Below are positions 25,945 through 35,249 of a DNA stretch of 64,000 nt, one piece after another (the stretch's first letter is position 1; every line of letters starts with the position of its first letter). Made by a program: the position numbers and the translations under genes. The notes below the pieces were generated by a model. It did no database searches and had not been told where the DNA came from. It saw only the letters and a list, made by a program, of their open reading frames with translations. The DNA comes from GCA-003244245 sp052390495. GTDB taxonomy: Bacteria; Actinomycetota; Actinomycetes; Mycobacteriales; Pseudonocardiaceae. The stretch spans positions 37,786 through 101,785 of the forward strand of contig JBQTGW010000014.1 in assembly GCA_052390495.1 (NCBI GenBank), given 5' to 3'.

Positions 25945-26559
25945 ATGCCCCAGGGCGTACCGGTGAGCGTCCCCGCCGACGGGCTCACCACCCGACAGCG
26001 GCGCAACCGGCCGATGGTGATTGTGCACACCGGAGTGATGAAGGGGAAGTCCACCGCCGCCTTCGGCCTGGCACTGCGCGGCTGGAACGCGGGTTGGTCG
26101 ATCGGCGTGTTCCAGTTCGTTAAGTCCGCGAAGTGGAAGGTGGGGGAGGAGTCCGCGTTCCGGGCCCTCGACGAACTGCACCGAAGCACCGGCCAGGGCG
26201 GACCCGTCGAGTGGCACAAAATGGGCGAGGGCTGGTCCTGGGCCCGCAAGCAGGGCACCGAGGCCGACCACGCCGCTTCCGCAGCGGAGGGCTGGGCGGA
26301 GATCGCCCGCCGATTGGCCGCCCACACCCACGACCTGTATGTACTCGATGAGTTCACCTATCCCCTGCACTGGGGCTGGGTGGACATCGACGACGTGCTG
26401 GCCGTGCTGGCGGAGCGCCCGGGCCACCAGCATGTGGTCATCACCGGTCGGCACGCCCCTACCGCGCTGCTCGATGCCGCCGACCTCGTGGTGGAGATGA
26501 CCAAAGTCAAACACCCGATGGATCTGGGGCAGAAAGGCCAGCGTGGCATCGAATGGTAG
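25945..26559 (+). CDS. cobO: Cob(I)yrinic acid a,c-diamide adenosyltransferase CobO
   Basis: CobO transfers the adenosyl group of ATP to the corrinoid cobalt. The 204-residue protein has the P-loop GVMKGKST (30-37), then FGLALRGWNAGW, VFQFVKSAKWKVGEE, EWHKMGEGWSW and VLDEFTYPLHWGW, all typical of the CobA/CobO/BtuR family. It is nine bases behind the chelatase gene. It should act just after cobalt insertion and before CobQ. Confidence 0.95.
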   Translation: MPQGVPVSVPADGLTTRQRRNRPMVIVHTGVMKGKSTAAFGLALRGWNAGWSIGVFQFVKSAKWKVGEESAFRALDELHRSTGQGGPVEWHKMGEGWSWARKQGTEADHAASAAEGWAEIARRLAAHTHDLYVLDEFTYPLHWGWVDIDDVLAVLAERPGHQHVVITGRHAPTALLDAADLVVEMTKVKHPMDLGQKGQRGIEW

Positions 26560-26850
26560 CGCGCGGGCGCTTGCCGACGATGCACCGGCCGTACCCCGGC
26601 GCTCATTCTCCACCCGCTCCGTCGCAGATGCCGTTCGGTGTGGTCATCGGACCACCGGGCGCAGGCTCCGGGCGATATTCATGACGGCGATACTGCTCGG
26701 CTGCCGTCACCGATTCCAGATTTGTACATGGCCTACCGTGACGGATTACATCGGACTCCTCTAGGCTGCCCGGGCGAATTGCTACAAATTCCCGTTATAC
26801 ATGTGGCCTATTGCTGATGGCCACACAGACCTCATCAGGGGAGGACCGAC

Positions 26851-28289
26851 ATGGGGCAGTGACCGAACGAGCTGACACCGCACGAGAACCTGCACCACTA
26901 TTGGGGTGCCGAGCTGCGGGCGCTGCGAGTCGCCCAGGCCTGTCACTGGTCGATCTGGGCCGACAACTGCACTGCGATCCCAGTTACCTGGCCAAAATCG
27001 AGCGCGCCGAACGATCCATTCCACCGGGACTGGCCGAGAGCTGTGACCAGGTCCTGGTAACGCACGGTGCGCTCGTCCGGCTGCACGCACTGGCTGATGC
27101 AGCGGCCAACCAGCCGGCGGGAACAGGTGATCAAGAGTCCTCTCATGTGGCCGGCGATGAGGTCCATGTGGCCAGCCAGGCCAGTAGTCTGGCGAGCGAG
27201 GCGAGTTTCCCAGCGGCGTTGGATACCGGTGCGGAGATCGTCGTCCCGACCCGTACGGCTGACGGAAGGGTGGTCTTCGTGTCCGTCCCCCGCAGAGTTG
27301 TCCTCCAGGGCTTCGGCTCTGCCGCTGTAGGCCTGACCGCGATGCCGGTCACACTCTCCGCCGCCACGGACCGTGTCGCGTCCTTTCCGGCCGCCGGTGA
27401 TGTGAATCCCATCGAGCATTTCCAGCAGCTACGGCAGGTACTCATCGACAACGACAACCTGTTCGGTTCACGACACATCATCCCGGTGGTGCGCGAGCAG
27501 GTCGCCATCATGCAGCAGCTCCGGTCGAGCTGGCGCGGAGCCGACTGCCGACAGCTGTACCGAGTGCAGGCGCAGTACAGCGTGTTGTGCGGCGGGCTCT
27601 ACTACGATTCAGGTGAGCATCATCTGGCCGAGTCCTGGAACGACCGCGCACTCGGATTGTCCCACCTGGCGGCCGACCATGATCTCACCGTGTACATCCT
27701 GGCGGACAAAGCACGTCTGGCTCGCGGCATGCGGGTGGCTGCCGACGCGATCGGCGCCGGCGAACAAGCGCTGCGGATGGCCCCACCGCGCAGCCGCCTC
27801 GCGGTCATAGCTGCCAGCCGTACTGCTTACGGTTACGCGCTCAGTGGCGATCAGGCGGCAACGCAACGGGCCCACGACCGGGCTCGCGAACTGCTCGACA
27901 CCCTCGATGACGATCCGGCTTCCCCGTACGGGCCGTGGCTCAACGAGAACTGGATCGCTCTCGGAGAGGCGCAGAGCTGGATGGTCCTGGGGGACTACCG
28001 CAGCGCCGCCCATATCTTCCAAAACGCGATCGCAGACTTTCCCGGCCGCTACCGACGTGCCTATGGCGTCATCCTCGCCCGGACCGCACTGGCCCAGGTT
28101 GGCGCTCACGAGGTCGAGCACGCCGCCACCCTGGGGCTGGAGGCGCTGCCGATCGGCGTCCAGACCGGTTCAGCCCGCACCCTCACCACGCTGGCTCAAC
28201 TGAACGACCGGCTCGCACCCTGGAACATCGTGCCCGCCGTGGCCGACTTCCGCACCGCCATGAAGGACACGATCCCGCCCCAAGCCTGA
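26851..28289 (+). pseudogene. XRE/TPR regulator with a TGA at codon 4 and a frameshift in the HTH
   Basis: A strong ribosome-binding site (AGGGGAGGA, 26837-26845) leads to ATG 26851 reading M-G-Q and then TGA (26860-26862). After the stop that frame gives PNELTPHENLHHYWGAELRA and LRVAQ, the first HTH helix. About 26937, loss of one base shifts the frame to GLSLVDLGRQLHCDPSYLAK and the rest of the protein (to 28289), a TPR-like sensor. The only intact frame starts at GTG 26859 and would make 476 residues with helix 1 replaced by unrelated sequence. DNA binding is therefore probably lost. Two similar TACATG(TG)GCCTA stretches (26724 and 26798 regions) precede it and may be old operators. Confidence 0.75.
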
Positions 28290-28639
28290 CCTGAAGGTCG
28301 CCCGAACAGCCAACAGCACCGCCATAGCCATCTCCCGACCGATGAAGACACGGAAGATCAGCTCCGGCGCTACGTCCAGTCGGTATGCGTGAGTCCGGCA
28401 ACACGCGCCACGCGGCAGATGAGTACGTTTCTTCGACACGGTTCAGGCGCCGACGGCTCATCGGGTTAGCAGGGGCAGAATCGGTCGCCTGGTAGTAGCG
28501 GCGCTTGTTGTGATCATGGAGCGTACGTGCCTTCGAAACTCTCCCATGAGCCGGCGGCGGCCGAGATGAACGCCGCATGCGTGCGGGGAGGTCCGGGGTG
28601 TGGTGGCCCTTGACATAATGCATTCGTTATATTGGCCTG
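28290..28639. other. 350-bp stretch without a recognisable gene
   Basis: Frames on both strands are short or lack starts and family features. The AT-rich end (28610-28635) includes TTGACA and TTATAT, but the 11-nt spacing between them is too short for one promoter. It probably holds the promoter of the HigB remnant. Confidence 0.4.
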
Positions 28640-28831
28640 GTGGTCAGGTGGCTATTAGTGATCCATCCCGAGGTGCGGGAGTGGCTGCATGAGATCCGCA
28701 AGACCGACCGGCCGACGGCGGCCCTCATCGAGCAGGCGGTCCAGCACGTGATCGACGGGCGCGGTCCGGACGAGGGGCGGCCGCTCGTGGATCGGATCAA
28801 GGGCAGTCAGCTGCACCACCTGACCGACTGA
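28640..28831 (+). pseudogene. Truncated HigB/RelE-type toxin
   Basis: The 63-residue frame reads VIHPEVREWLHEIRKTDRP, then LIEQAVQHVIDGRGPDEGRPLVDRIKGS, the N-terminal half of a phage-derived Gp49-like HigB toxin. In complete members this continues through HHLKELRPGS to the catalytic strands; here it stops after QLHHLTD. No second half and no antitoxin gene follow. It is a TA remnant just upstream of cobB. Confidence 0.7.
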
Positions 28832-29033
28832 CCTAGCAGCCCGCGTGGAAGTCTGGCAGGCGTGCTCGGCGACATCGGCCGCACCGAACTGTGGACGGTC
28901 TCCCTACGGCGAAGTGAACACTCCGCCGAGTGCCCTGGTCATCGAAGACCTGCTTCATTCCTCCCGGCGTGCGGCTGGAGTACCGGATTCGCGGATACCG
29001 TTCCTCAGCGTGTGCCAAATACCTAGGTCCTCA

Positions 29034-30404
29034 GTGGGTAACCAGCAGTGGGTCGGCTCTGGCTCGCCGGACCACGCACGGGTGGTGATCGCCGCTCCGG
29101 GGTCGGGGGTCGGCAAGACGACGGTGGCCACGGGGTTGATGGCGGCGCTGCGGCGGCAGGGTACGACGGTGGCCGGGTTCAAGGTGGGGCCGGACTACAT
29201 CGATCCGGGCTACCACGCGCTGGCCACCGGGCGGCCCGGACGCAATCTCGACCCGGTGCTGGTGGGGGAGCAGCGGATCGGGCCACTGGCCGCGTATGGA
29301 GCCTCCGGGGCACAGGTCGCCGTGGTGGAAGGCGTAATGGGGCTGTTCGACGGCCGGACCGGGACGCCGGGCCACGGCTCGACCGCGCAGGTCGCCGCAT
29401 TGCTCCGGGCACCGGTGCTGCTCGTCGTCGACGTGCGGGGGCAGGGCCGAAGCCTGGCCGCACTGCTACACGGTTTCCGATCGTTCGACCCGAGCGTGCG
29501 GATCGGCGGGGTCGTGCTCAACCGGGTGGGCTCGCAGCGGCACGAGCAGGTCTGCCGGGAGGCCTGTGTCGAAGTGGGCCTGCCGGTGCTCGGGGCGCTG
29601 CGCCGCGATGACGCGCTCGCGGTGCCGTCCCGGCATCTGGGGCTGGTCACCGCCGCCGAACACGCCGCTGCCGTCGCCGTGGTGGACCGCTGGGCCGACG
29701 CCGTCGCCGCGCAGGTCGACCTGGATGCGGTGCTGTCCCTGGGAACCGCCTCACCAGGAAAAGCAGCATGGAATCCGGCGGACGAGGTCGTTGCGGTATC
29801 CGGACAGCCGGTGGTGGCGGTAGCAGCCGGACCGGCCTTCACCTTCGGCTACCCCGAGCACGCCGAACTCCTCGCTGCGGCCGGGGCGACGGTGGCACCT
29901 TTCGACCCGCTGCGCGAGACGTCACTGCCCCCCGGCACGGCCGGGCTGGTGCTGCCCGGTGGATTCCCCGAGGAGCACGCCGCCGAACTGTCCGCCAATA
30001 CCCGGCTGCGCGCCGAAGTGGCCACCCTGGCCCGCAGCGGGGCGCCGGTGCACGCGGAATGCGGCGGGCTGCTCTACCTGTGCCGCACCTTGGATGGTGA
30101 ACCGATGTGCGGGGTGCTCGACGCCGATGCGGCGATGACCGGACGGCTGGTGCTGGGCTACCGGGACGCGGTGGCGTTGCGCGACTCGGTGCTGCACTCC
30201 GAAGGCGCCCGGGTGCGTGGTCACGAGTTCCACCGCACGGTGGTGACCCCGCGTGCGGGCACACCGGCCTGGGCGTGGTCCGACGCGGCGCCGGAGGGCT
30301 TCGTCACGGCCGGGGTGCACGCGTCCTTCCTGCATACCCATCCGGTTGCGCATCCAGGTGCGGTGGCACGCTTTGTGGCGCACTGTGCGAAGGGTGAGTC
30401 TTGA
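29034..30404 (+). CDS. cobB: Cobyrinate/hydrogenobyrinate a,c-diamide synthase CobB
   Basis: CobB amidates the a and c acetates using glutamine and ATP. The protein has an N-terminal P-loop APGSGVGKTT, KVGPDYIDPGYH, EGVMGLFDG, and a C-terminal glutaminase domain with nucleophile C343 (HAECGGLLYL) and HEFHRT. GTG 29034 gives 456 residues, the usual length. Longer forms back to 28845 would add a non-conserved 60 residues; the ribosome-binding site is weak. It opens a run of five genes coupled by 4-nt overlaps: cobB, cobI, cbiD, cobL and the CobE-ferredoxin gene. Confidence 0.92.
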   Translation: MGNQQWVGSGSPDHARVVIAAPGSGVGKTTVATGLMAALRRQGTTVAGFKVGPDYIDPGYHALATGRPGRNLDPVLVGEQRIGPLAAYGASGAQVAVVEGVMGLFDGRTGTPGHGSTAQVAALLRAPVLLVVDVRGQGRSLAALLHGFRSFDPSVRIGGVVLNRVGSQRHEQVCREACVEVGLPVLGALRRDDALAVPSRHLGLVTAAEHAAAVAVVDRWADAVAAQVDLDAVLSLGTASPGKAAWNPADEVVAVSGQPVVAVAAGPAFTFGYPEHAELLAAAGATVAPFDPLRETSLPPGTAGLVLPGGFPEEHAAELSANTRLRAEVATLARSGAPVHAECGGLLYLCRTLDGEPMCGVLDADAAMTGRLVLGYRDAVALRDSVLHSEGARVRGHEFHRTVVTPRAGTPAWAWSDAAPEGFVTAGVHASFLHTHPVAHPGAVARFVAHCAKGES

Positions 30405-31132
30405 CACCGGAACTGGTAGGCGTGGGGGTGGGTCCGGGGAGTCCGGACCTGCTCACCGTCGCTGCGGTAAGTGAGTTGAACGCCGCCGGGCGGGTGTTCG
30501 TGCCGGTGATGGCCCTCGACGTGGCAGGTCGGGCTGAGGCGGTGGTGCGGGCACATCTGACCCACGACCGTCTGGAGCGCCTGGTGTTCGCGCTCAACCA
30601 CGAGATTGACGGCCCCCAACAACGCCGCTACGAGCTCTGGGACGCCGCCGCCGCACGGGTGGTGGCATACCTGCGAGAGCACAGCGGAACAGCGGCGTTC
30701 GCCACCCTCGGAGATCCTTCGGTGTACTCCACCTTCGGCTACCTGGCCGCGACCGTGCGCGAGCTACTGCCCGAAGTCCGGATCCGCACGATTCCCGGCA
30801 TCACGGCGATGCAAGCCGCCGCCAGCGCGGCCGGTGTGACTCTGGTCGAGGGATCCGAGCCGCTCACCCTGCTCCCACTGTCCCGCGGCCTCGACGCGCT
30901 CGACGCCGCGCTGGCGCAACGCGGGACGGTGGTCGCGTACAAGGGCGCCCGTAGGATGGCGGAGCTGCGCGAGCGGGTTTTGGCAGCGGGTGCGCTGGAC
31001 CGTGCCTGGTGCGCCGAGCACCTCGGCACTCCGGACCAGCGGATCACCCCGCTGGCCGAGACTGACACGGCAAGCTACCTGTCGACGGTGCTGATCCTCC
31101 CGCCGCGAGGAGGCCGAGGAGCGCAGTTATGA
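30401..31132 (+). CDS. cobI: Precorrin-2 C20-methyltransferase
   Basis: This 243-residue SAM-dependent methylase adds the C20 methyl group. It has the tetrapyrrole-methylase start GVGVGPGSPDLLTVAAV, GDPSVYSTFGYL in the middle and IPGITAMQAAASAAG, which are CobI/CbiL markers. The TTG start at 30401 shares three bases with the cobB stop (TTGA). No CobJ fusion is present; the C17 methylase must be encoded elsewhere. Confidence 0.9.
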   Translation: MTPELVGVGVGPGSPDLLTVAAVSELNAAGRVFVPVMALDVAGRAEAVVRAHLTHDRLERLVFALNHEIDGPQQRRYELWDAAAARVVAYLREHSGTAAFATLGDPSVYSTFGYLAATVRELLPEVRIRTIPGITAMQAAASAAGVTLVEGSEPLTLLPLSRGLDALDAALAQRGTVVAYKGARRMAELRERVLAAGALDRAWCAEHLGTPDQRITPLAETDTASYLSTVLILPPRGGRGAQL

Positions 31133-32271
31133 ACCAGCCTCCGCTGCGCGAACCGGACCTGCCCCGCACCGCGAAGGTTCGCCCTGTTGCGTTGCGCACC
31201 GGGTTCACCACCGGCGCCTGCTCGGCGGCTGCCGCGAAAGCCGCCGTGACCGCGCTATCCCACGGCACCGCTCAATCCCATGTGGACATTCCCTTTCCCT
31301 CCGGCGACCGGCACACGTTCACCGTCCACGCACTGCACATGCAGAACGGCACGGCCACGGCGGTGGTCGTCAAGGATGCCGGCGATGACCCCGACGTCAC
31401 GCATGGCGCGCATCTCACCGCGACCGTCGCCTGGCGCTCTGACGGTGAGGTCGTACTGCACGGCGGCGACGGGGTGGGCGTGGTTACCCGCGCCGGGCTG
31501 GGCCTGCCGGTCGGTGAACCGGCGATCAACCCGGTACCCCGGCAGATGATCACAACCGCGGTCCGCGAGGCGACCGGTGAGCAGGGAGTCGACGTCACGA
31601 TCAGCGTGCCTGGCGGTGAGCGAATGGCCCGCAAGACCACCAATCGCCGCCTGGGCATCGAGGGCGGTATCTCCATCCTGGGCACCACCGGGATAGTCCG
31701 CCCGTTCTCCACCGCATCGTGGCGGGCGTCGGTCGAGCAGGCGGTGTCGGTGATGGCCGCCCAGCAGGTACCCATGATGGTGCTGGCCACCGGAGGACGG
31801 ACCGAGCGCGGCGCGATGCGGCTGCTGCCGGACCTGCCGCCGGTGGCCTTCGTCGAGGTGGGCGACTTCACCGGGGCAGCCCTGCGCCGCGCGGTAGAGC
31901 ACGGCCTGACCGCAGTCGTGTTCGTCGGCATGATCGGCAAGTTGACCAAGCTGGCATCCGGATTGCTGATGACCCACTACACCCGGTCCAAAGTCGACAC
32001 CGGGCTGCTGGCCGAGATCACCGCCGCGCACGGTGCCTGCCCGGACAATGTCGCCGAAATCCGCAGCGCCGTCACCGCCCGGCGGGCTTATGAGGTGTGG
32101 GAGGCCACCGGGCTGCTGCGGCCCTGCGGGGACGAGGTGTGCGCGCGGGTGGCCGACACCTTGCGCCGGTTCAGCGCTGAAGCCGGGCGGGAGCTGGCGG
32201 CCCGGGTAGCCATGGTCGACTTCACCGGCCAGCGGGTGGTCGCCGCGACAGAACCGGCCTGGGTGACATGA
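31129..32271 (+). CDS. cbiD: Cobalt-precorrin-5B C1-methyltransferase CbiD
   Basis: CbiD methylates C1 during ring contraction in the anaerobic (early cobalt) pathway. The 380-residue protein has RTGFTTGACSAAAAKAA, VVKDAGDDPDVTHGA, GEPAINPVPRQMI, TGIVRPFSTASW and the IGKLTKLASG motif. The ATG overlaps the cobI stop (ATGA). In the aerobic pathway CobF does this job, so CbiD in a genome with CobN is a mixed-pathway arrangement. Confidence 0.94.
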   Translation: MNQPPLREPDLPRTAKVRPVALRTGFTTGACSAAAAKAAVTALSHGTAQSHVDIPFPSGDRHTFTVHALHMQNGTATAVVVKDAGDDPDVTHGAHLTATVAWRSDGEVVLHGGDGVGVVTRAGLGLPVGEPAINPVPRQMITTAVREATGEQGVDVTISVPGGERMARKTTNRRLGIEGGISILGTTGIVRPFSTASWRASVEQAVSVMAAQQVPMMVLATGGRTERGAMRLLPDLPPVAFVEVGDFTGAALRRAVEHGLTAVVFVGMIGKLTKLASGLLMTHYTRSKVDTGLLAEITAAHGACPDNVAEIRSAVTARRAYEVWEATGLLRPCGDEVCARVADTLRRFSAEAGRELAARVAMVDFTGQRVVAATEPAWVT

Positions 32272-33425
32272 GCATCACCGTAATCGGGCTGGACGGTGCC
32301 GCACTGCCACCGGAGGCGAGTACGGCGTTGACCAACGCGCAGCTCGTGGTGGGGGCGCCCCATCAGCTCGCCGAGGTGGCGGTGCCTGCCGATGCCACTG
32401 TGCTCGGGCCCGGGGATCTGGATCGGCTGGCAGACACGTCGCGCACAGTGGTGCTGGCCAGCGGTGATCCCGGGTTCTTCGGCATCCTGCGAGCATTGCG
32501 CACGCGCGGACTGGCGCCGACGGTGCTGCCCGCCCGATCCAGCGTGGCGCGGGCATTCGCCCTGCTGGGCAGACCCTGGGACGACGTCGCCGTGGTCTCG
32601 GCACACGGCAGGTCGCTGCGCCCCGCGCTCAACGTCTGCCGTGCGCATCCTGCTGTTGCCGTGCTCACGGCACCGGGCGCCGGCGCTCCTGAGATCGTGG
32701 CCGGGCTGATGGGGTGGCACCGCAGCATCCTGGTCGCCGAAGAACTGGGCGGACCCGCTCAGCGGTTGCGCCACTACGACGGCGGGCCGGTGCGTGACCC
32801 GCACGTCGTGCTGTGTCTGGCCGACGAGCACGCCGTGCCGTCGCGAAGCTGGATCGCCGGCGGCGAACCGATGCCCCCCGCAACCGGCTGGGCGCTGGAT
32901 GAATCGGAGTTCTCACACCGCGACGGCATGATCACTAAATCGGAGGTCCGCGCGCTGGTACTGGCGCGGCTGGCCCCGGCGCCGGGTCGGCTGGTCTGGG
33001 ATGTGGGTGCGGGGTCCGGCTCGGTGGGGGTGGAGTGCGCCCGCTTCGGGGCGGCCGTGATCGCCGTCGAGCGTGATCCCGAGCAATGCTCCCGGGTGCT
33101 GACCAATGCGCGAGCGCACCGGGTGGACGTCCGGATGATCGAGGGCACCGCGCCCGCCGCGCTGGACGGGCTGCCCGAACCGGATGCGGCGTTCGTCGGC
33201 GGGGGAGGCCCGGATGTGGTGCGGGCCGCAGCCCAGGTCGCCCCCCGGGTCGTAGTCGCGTTAGCCGCGCTGGACCGTGTCGCGCCCTGCCGTACCGCGC
33301 TGCTCGATGCGGGCCACAAGGTGGACGGGGTGCAGCTCGCGGCATCCCGGTTGGCCGAGCTGCCCGACGGCTCGGTGCGCCTCGCCGCGACCAACCCGAT
33401 ACTGCTGCTCTGGGGCCAGCGGTGA
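32268..33425 (+). CDS. cobL: Precorrin-6Y C5,15-methyltransferase CobL (CbiE-CbiT fusion)
   Basis: The 385-residue protein fuses two methylases. The N-terminal CbiE domain (about 1-200) shows VIGLDG, LASGDPGFFGI and VVSAHGRS. The C-terminal CbiT domain (about 210-385) shows HRDGMITKSEVRALVLARL, the SAM site WDVGAGSGSVGVE and AFVGGGG. It methylates C5 and C15 and decarboxylates the C12 side chain. It overlaps both neighbours by 4 nt. Confidence 0.94.
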   Translation: MSITVIGLDGAALPPEASTALTNAQLVVGAPHQLAEVAVPADATVLGPGDLDRLADTSRTVVLASGDPGFFGILRALRTRGLAPTVLPARSSVARAFALLGRPWDDVAVVSAHGRSLRPALNVCRAHPAVAVLTAPGAGAPEIVAGLMGWHRSILVAEELGGPAQRLRHYDGGPVRDPHVVLCLADEHAVPSRSWIAGGEPMPPATGWALDESEFSHRDGMITKSEVRALVLARLAPAPGRLVWDVGAGSGSVGVECARFGAAVIAVERDPEQCSRVLTNARAHRVDVRMIEGTAPAALDGLPEPDAAFVGGGGPDVVRAAAQVAPRVVVALAALDRVAPCRTALLDAGHKVDGVQLAASRLAELPDGSVRLAATNPILLLWGQR

Positions 33426-34027
33426 CGCACTCGTCGGGACGGGCCCTCGGCCTCGTCGTCGGGCTCGGATCGTCCCGCGGGGTGCGCCCCGACGCAGTGC
33501 GATCGGCGCTGCGGCTGGCCGTGCCGAACCTGGCGGAGATCGCCGCTTTCGCCACTGTCGACCGTCGCCGCGACGAGCCCGGCCTGCTCGCCGTAGTCGC
33601 GGAGCACGGTGCGCCGCTGCACTGCTACCCGGTGGCTGAGCTGGACGCCGTCGATGTCCCGCATCCCAGCGAATCCGTGCGTGGGTACGTCGGCACCCGC
33701 AGCGTCGCCGAGGCCGCCGCGCTACTCGCCGCCCGCGACCTCGGTGGCGGCGCACTCGTCGTGCCCAAACTGCGCGGCGAACACGTCACGGTCGCCGTGG
33801 CAGCACTGAGCCCACTGGCGTCACCGAACCCACTGGCGATCAGCTCGGCGTGTACGGCCTGCGGCGCGTGCCTGCTCACCTGCCCGGAACACGCCCTGCG
33901 TTCGGCCCCCCGGCGCCCGGTCGTCATCGCGTCCCGCTGCACCTCCTGCGGCGAGTGCGTGGAGATCTGCCCCACCGACGCGATCACCCTGCGGGACGAG
34001 CTCGGCGGTTGGCGGACAAGCGGGTGA
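33422..34027 (+). CDS. CobE/CbiG C-terminal domain fused to a 2[4Fe-4S] ferredoxin
   Basis: GTG 33422 shares bases with the cobL stop and gives 201 residues. Residues 8-128 are a CobE/CbiG_C domain: GLVVGLGSSRGVRPDAVRSAL, then CYPVAELDAVDVPHPSE and a closing VPKLRGEHVTVAVA. Residues 140-190 are a bacterial ferredoxin with two complete CxxCxxCxxxC sets, C144/147/150/154 and C173/176/179/183. CbiG opens the lactone of cobalt-precorrin-5A; CobE is a less defined aerobic-pathway protein. The CbiG N-terminal domain is missing. I infer that the ferredoxin supplies electrons to a ring-contraction or cobalt-reduction step. Confidence 0.85.
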   Translation: MTHSSGRALGLVVGLGSSRGVRPDAVRSALRLAVPNLAEIAAFATVDRRRDEPGLLAVVAEHGAPLHCYPVAELDAVDVPHPSESVRGYVGTRSVAEAAALLAARDLGGGALVVPKLRGEHVTVAVAALSPLASPNPLAISSACTACGACLLTCPEHALRSAPRRPVVIASRCTSCGECVEICPTDAITLRDELGGWRTSG

Positions 34028-34083
34028 ATCCTGGATTCCTGGTTTCGTGTAATCTTGCCGTGTGGACCGGTCATCTCGGGTTT

Positions 34084-34401
34084 GTGTCCGTTCAGCAACG
34101 CAGCGGCACTGTGACCATCCCTGTGCAGGCACGCCGAGCGCTGGGTCTGGACCGGCCAGGTGCGCAGGTCGAGGTGGTGCTTCGGGACGGTGAGTTGGTG
34201 CTTGTGCCCTACGTGGCGGTTCCCGCCGAGACTGCCTGGTTCTGGACGGAGGGTCACCAGGCCGCAGAGCGGGAAGCTGACGCAGACTTGGCGGCAGGCC
34301 GATTTGTCGACTCCGATGACGCCGAGAGCCTCCTCGCCGACCTCGAACGCCTGTCACAACCGGTGTCGGCCCTCCAGCGGGCAACGAGCCCACGGAGGTA
34401 A
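34084..34401 (+). CDS. SpoVT/AbrB-domain protein, antitoxin-like
   Basis: The 105-residue product opens SVQQRSGTVTIPVQARRALGLDRPGAQVEV, a swapped-hairpin AbrB DNA-binding fold. An acidic helical tail (WFWTEGHQAAEREADADLAAG) suits toxin binding. GTG 34084 is tentative; GTG 34060 would add eight residues. It starts 57 bp after the CobE-ferredoxin gene. I looked for a toxin gene directly downstream (34402-34632) and did not find one. It could be a lone regulator or an orphan antitoxin. Confidence 0.65.
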   Translation: MSVQQRSGTVTIPVQARRALGLDRPGAQVEVVLRDGELVLVPYVAVPAETAWFWTEGHQAAEREADADLAAGRFVDSDDAESLLADLERLSQPVSALQRATSPRR

Positions 34402-34632
34402 TCGGTCTCTCGGTGGTGGTGCGGAGCATCATGCAGCTGATGCAGGCCATGCCCACGCCCAGATCAGCTGTCTCGACCGGCTCAACGGTCAGCATCGCTC
34501 CGCAGAGGGTGCTGGTCATTCCAAGCCTCGACCAGGCGGGCAGTACCGCCAGGTGCACCGGCCGATCGGTATCCTCTACCGTCCCGGCGCATTGTTGGAT
34601 CGCCACCACCGGACCTGCGCACAGGCGGGCGG

Positions 34633-35076
34633 TCACGAGGACGCCTCGGCGTGGTTGTGATGGGTCACGGCGGGGCCGGGTCGGGTGGGGGAGTGTTGAC
34701 CGGCCCCGCCGTGACTTCCGTCCGGCCGCAGGATGGGGGTGTCGCCGCTTGGGGGATACGGCGAATCCTGGGACCGGAGGAGCCGCAGGACGCCGAGCAG
34801 CCGACGCGTCCAGCGGACAACGTGACCGCCGAGTAGATGGCGGGCCTGTCCAGGGCGGAGGAACAACACGCAATCGGTAAAGCGCCGCAGCGGGGGCACC
34901 ACCATCGAGGCGGCGAGAACCTGCCCACCGCACCGCGCGACATACACCCCAGAGCGTCCCGCGACCATCTGCTCATCGGTCATCGCATGCTCGGTGCCGT
35001 CCGCACCCGAGGTGACCCACACCACCCGGCAGTGCACACGGTTGGCTGGGTGCAGGCTGTCACCAGCAAGCTTCAC
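34633..35076 (-). CDS. Small conserved actinobacterial protein, zinc-motif family without the full cysteine set
   Basis: GTG 35076 with AAGAGGGG upstream gives 147 residues. The core reads RVHCRVVWVTSGADGTEHAMT, then GVYVARCGGQVLAASMVVPP and FTDCVLFLR. Relatives next to XRE regulators usually carry CG...PPG..CxxC zinc ligands; here the second pair is reduced to one Cys. It is divergent from the regulator at 35250, a common pairing in actinomycetes. The C-terminal 60 residues look unstructured. Function is unknown. Confidence 0.55.
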   Translation of the reverse strand: MKLAGDSLHPANRVHCRVVWVTSGADGTEHAMTDEQMVAGRSGVYVARCGGQVLAASMVVPPLRRFTDCVLFLRPGQARHLLGGHVVRWTRRLLGVLRLLRSQDSPYPPSGDTPILRPDGSHGGAGQHSPTRPGPAVTHHNHAEASS

Positions 35077-35249
35077 GGCCCCTCTTTCCTCGTGGTCAGT
35101 TGCGGCAAGATTCCGTTAATCGAGCACACCGCACGGCCACACCGGAGTCCATGTCATCGGCGTGTGCCAGCTGTGTGACATCGCTGCTCGAACCGCCCTG
35201 GTCGCTCGCCGGTACCATTCAGGTGCTCCATGAACTGGCAGGAGGATCT

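Noticed and set aside
28832..29033. Cobalamin riboswitch before cobB
   Set aside because: I could not find the conserved B12-box or the expected paired elements; part of the stretch is only a non-conserved upstream extension of cobB.
34402..34632. PIN or other toxin partner for the AbrB-like protein
   Set aside because: Frames there lack toxin motifs; the best-looking one is a low-quality shadow.
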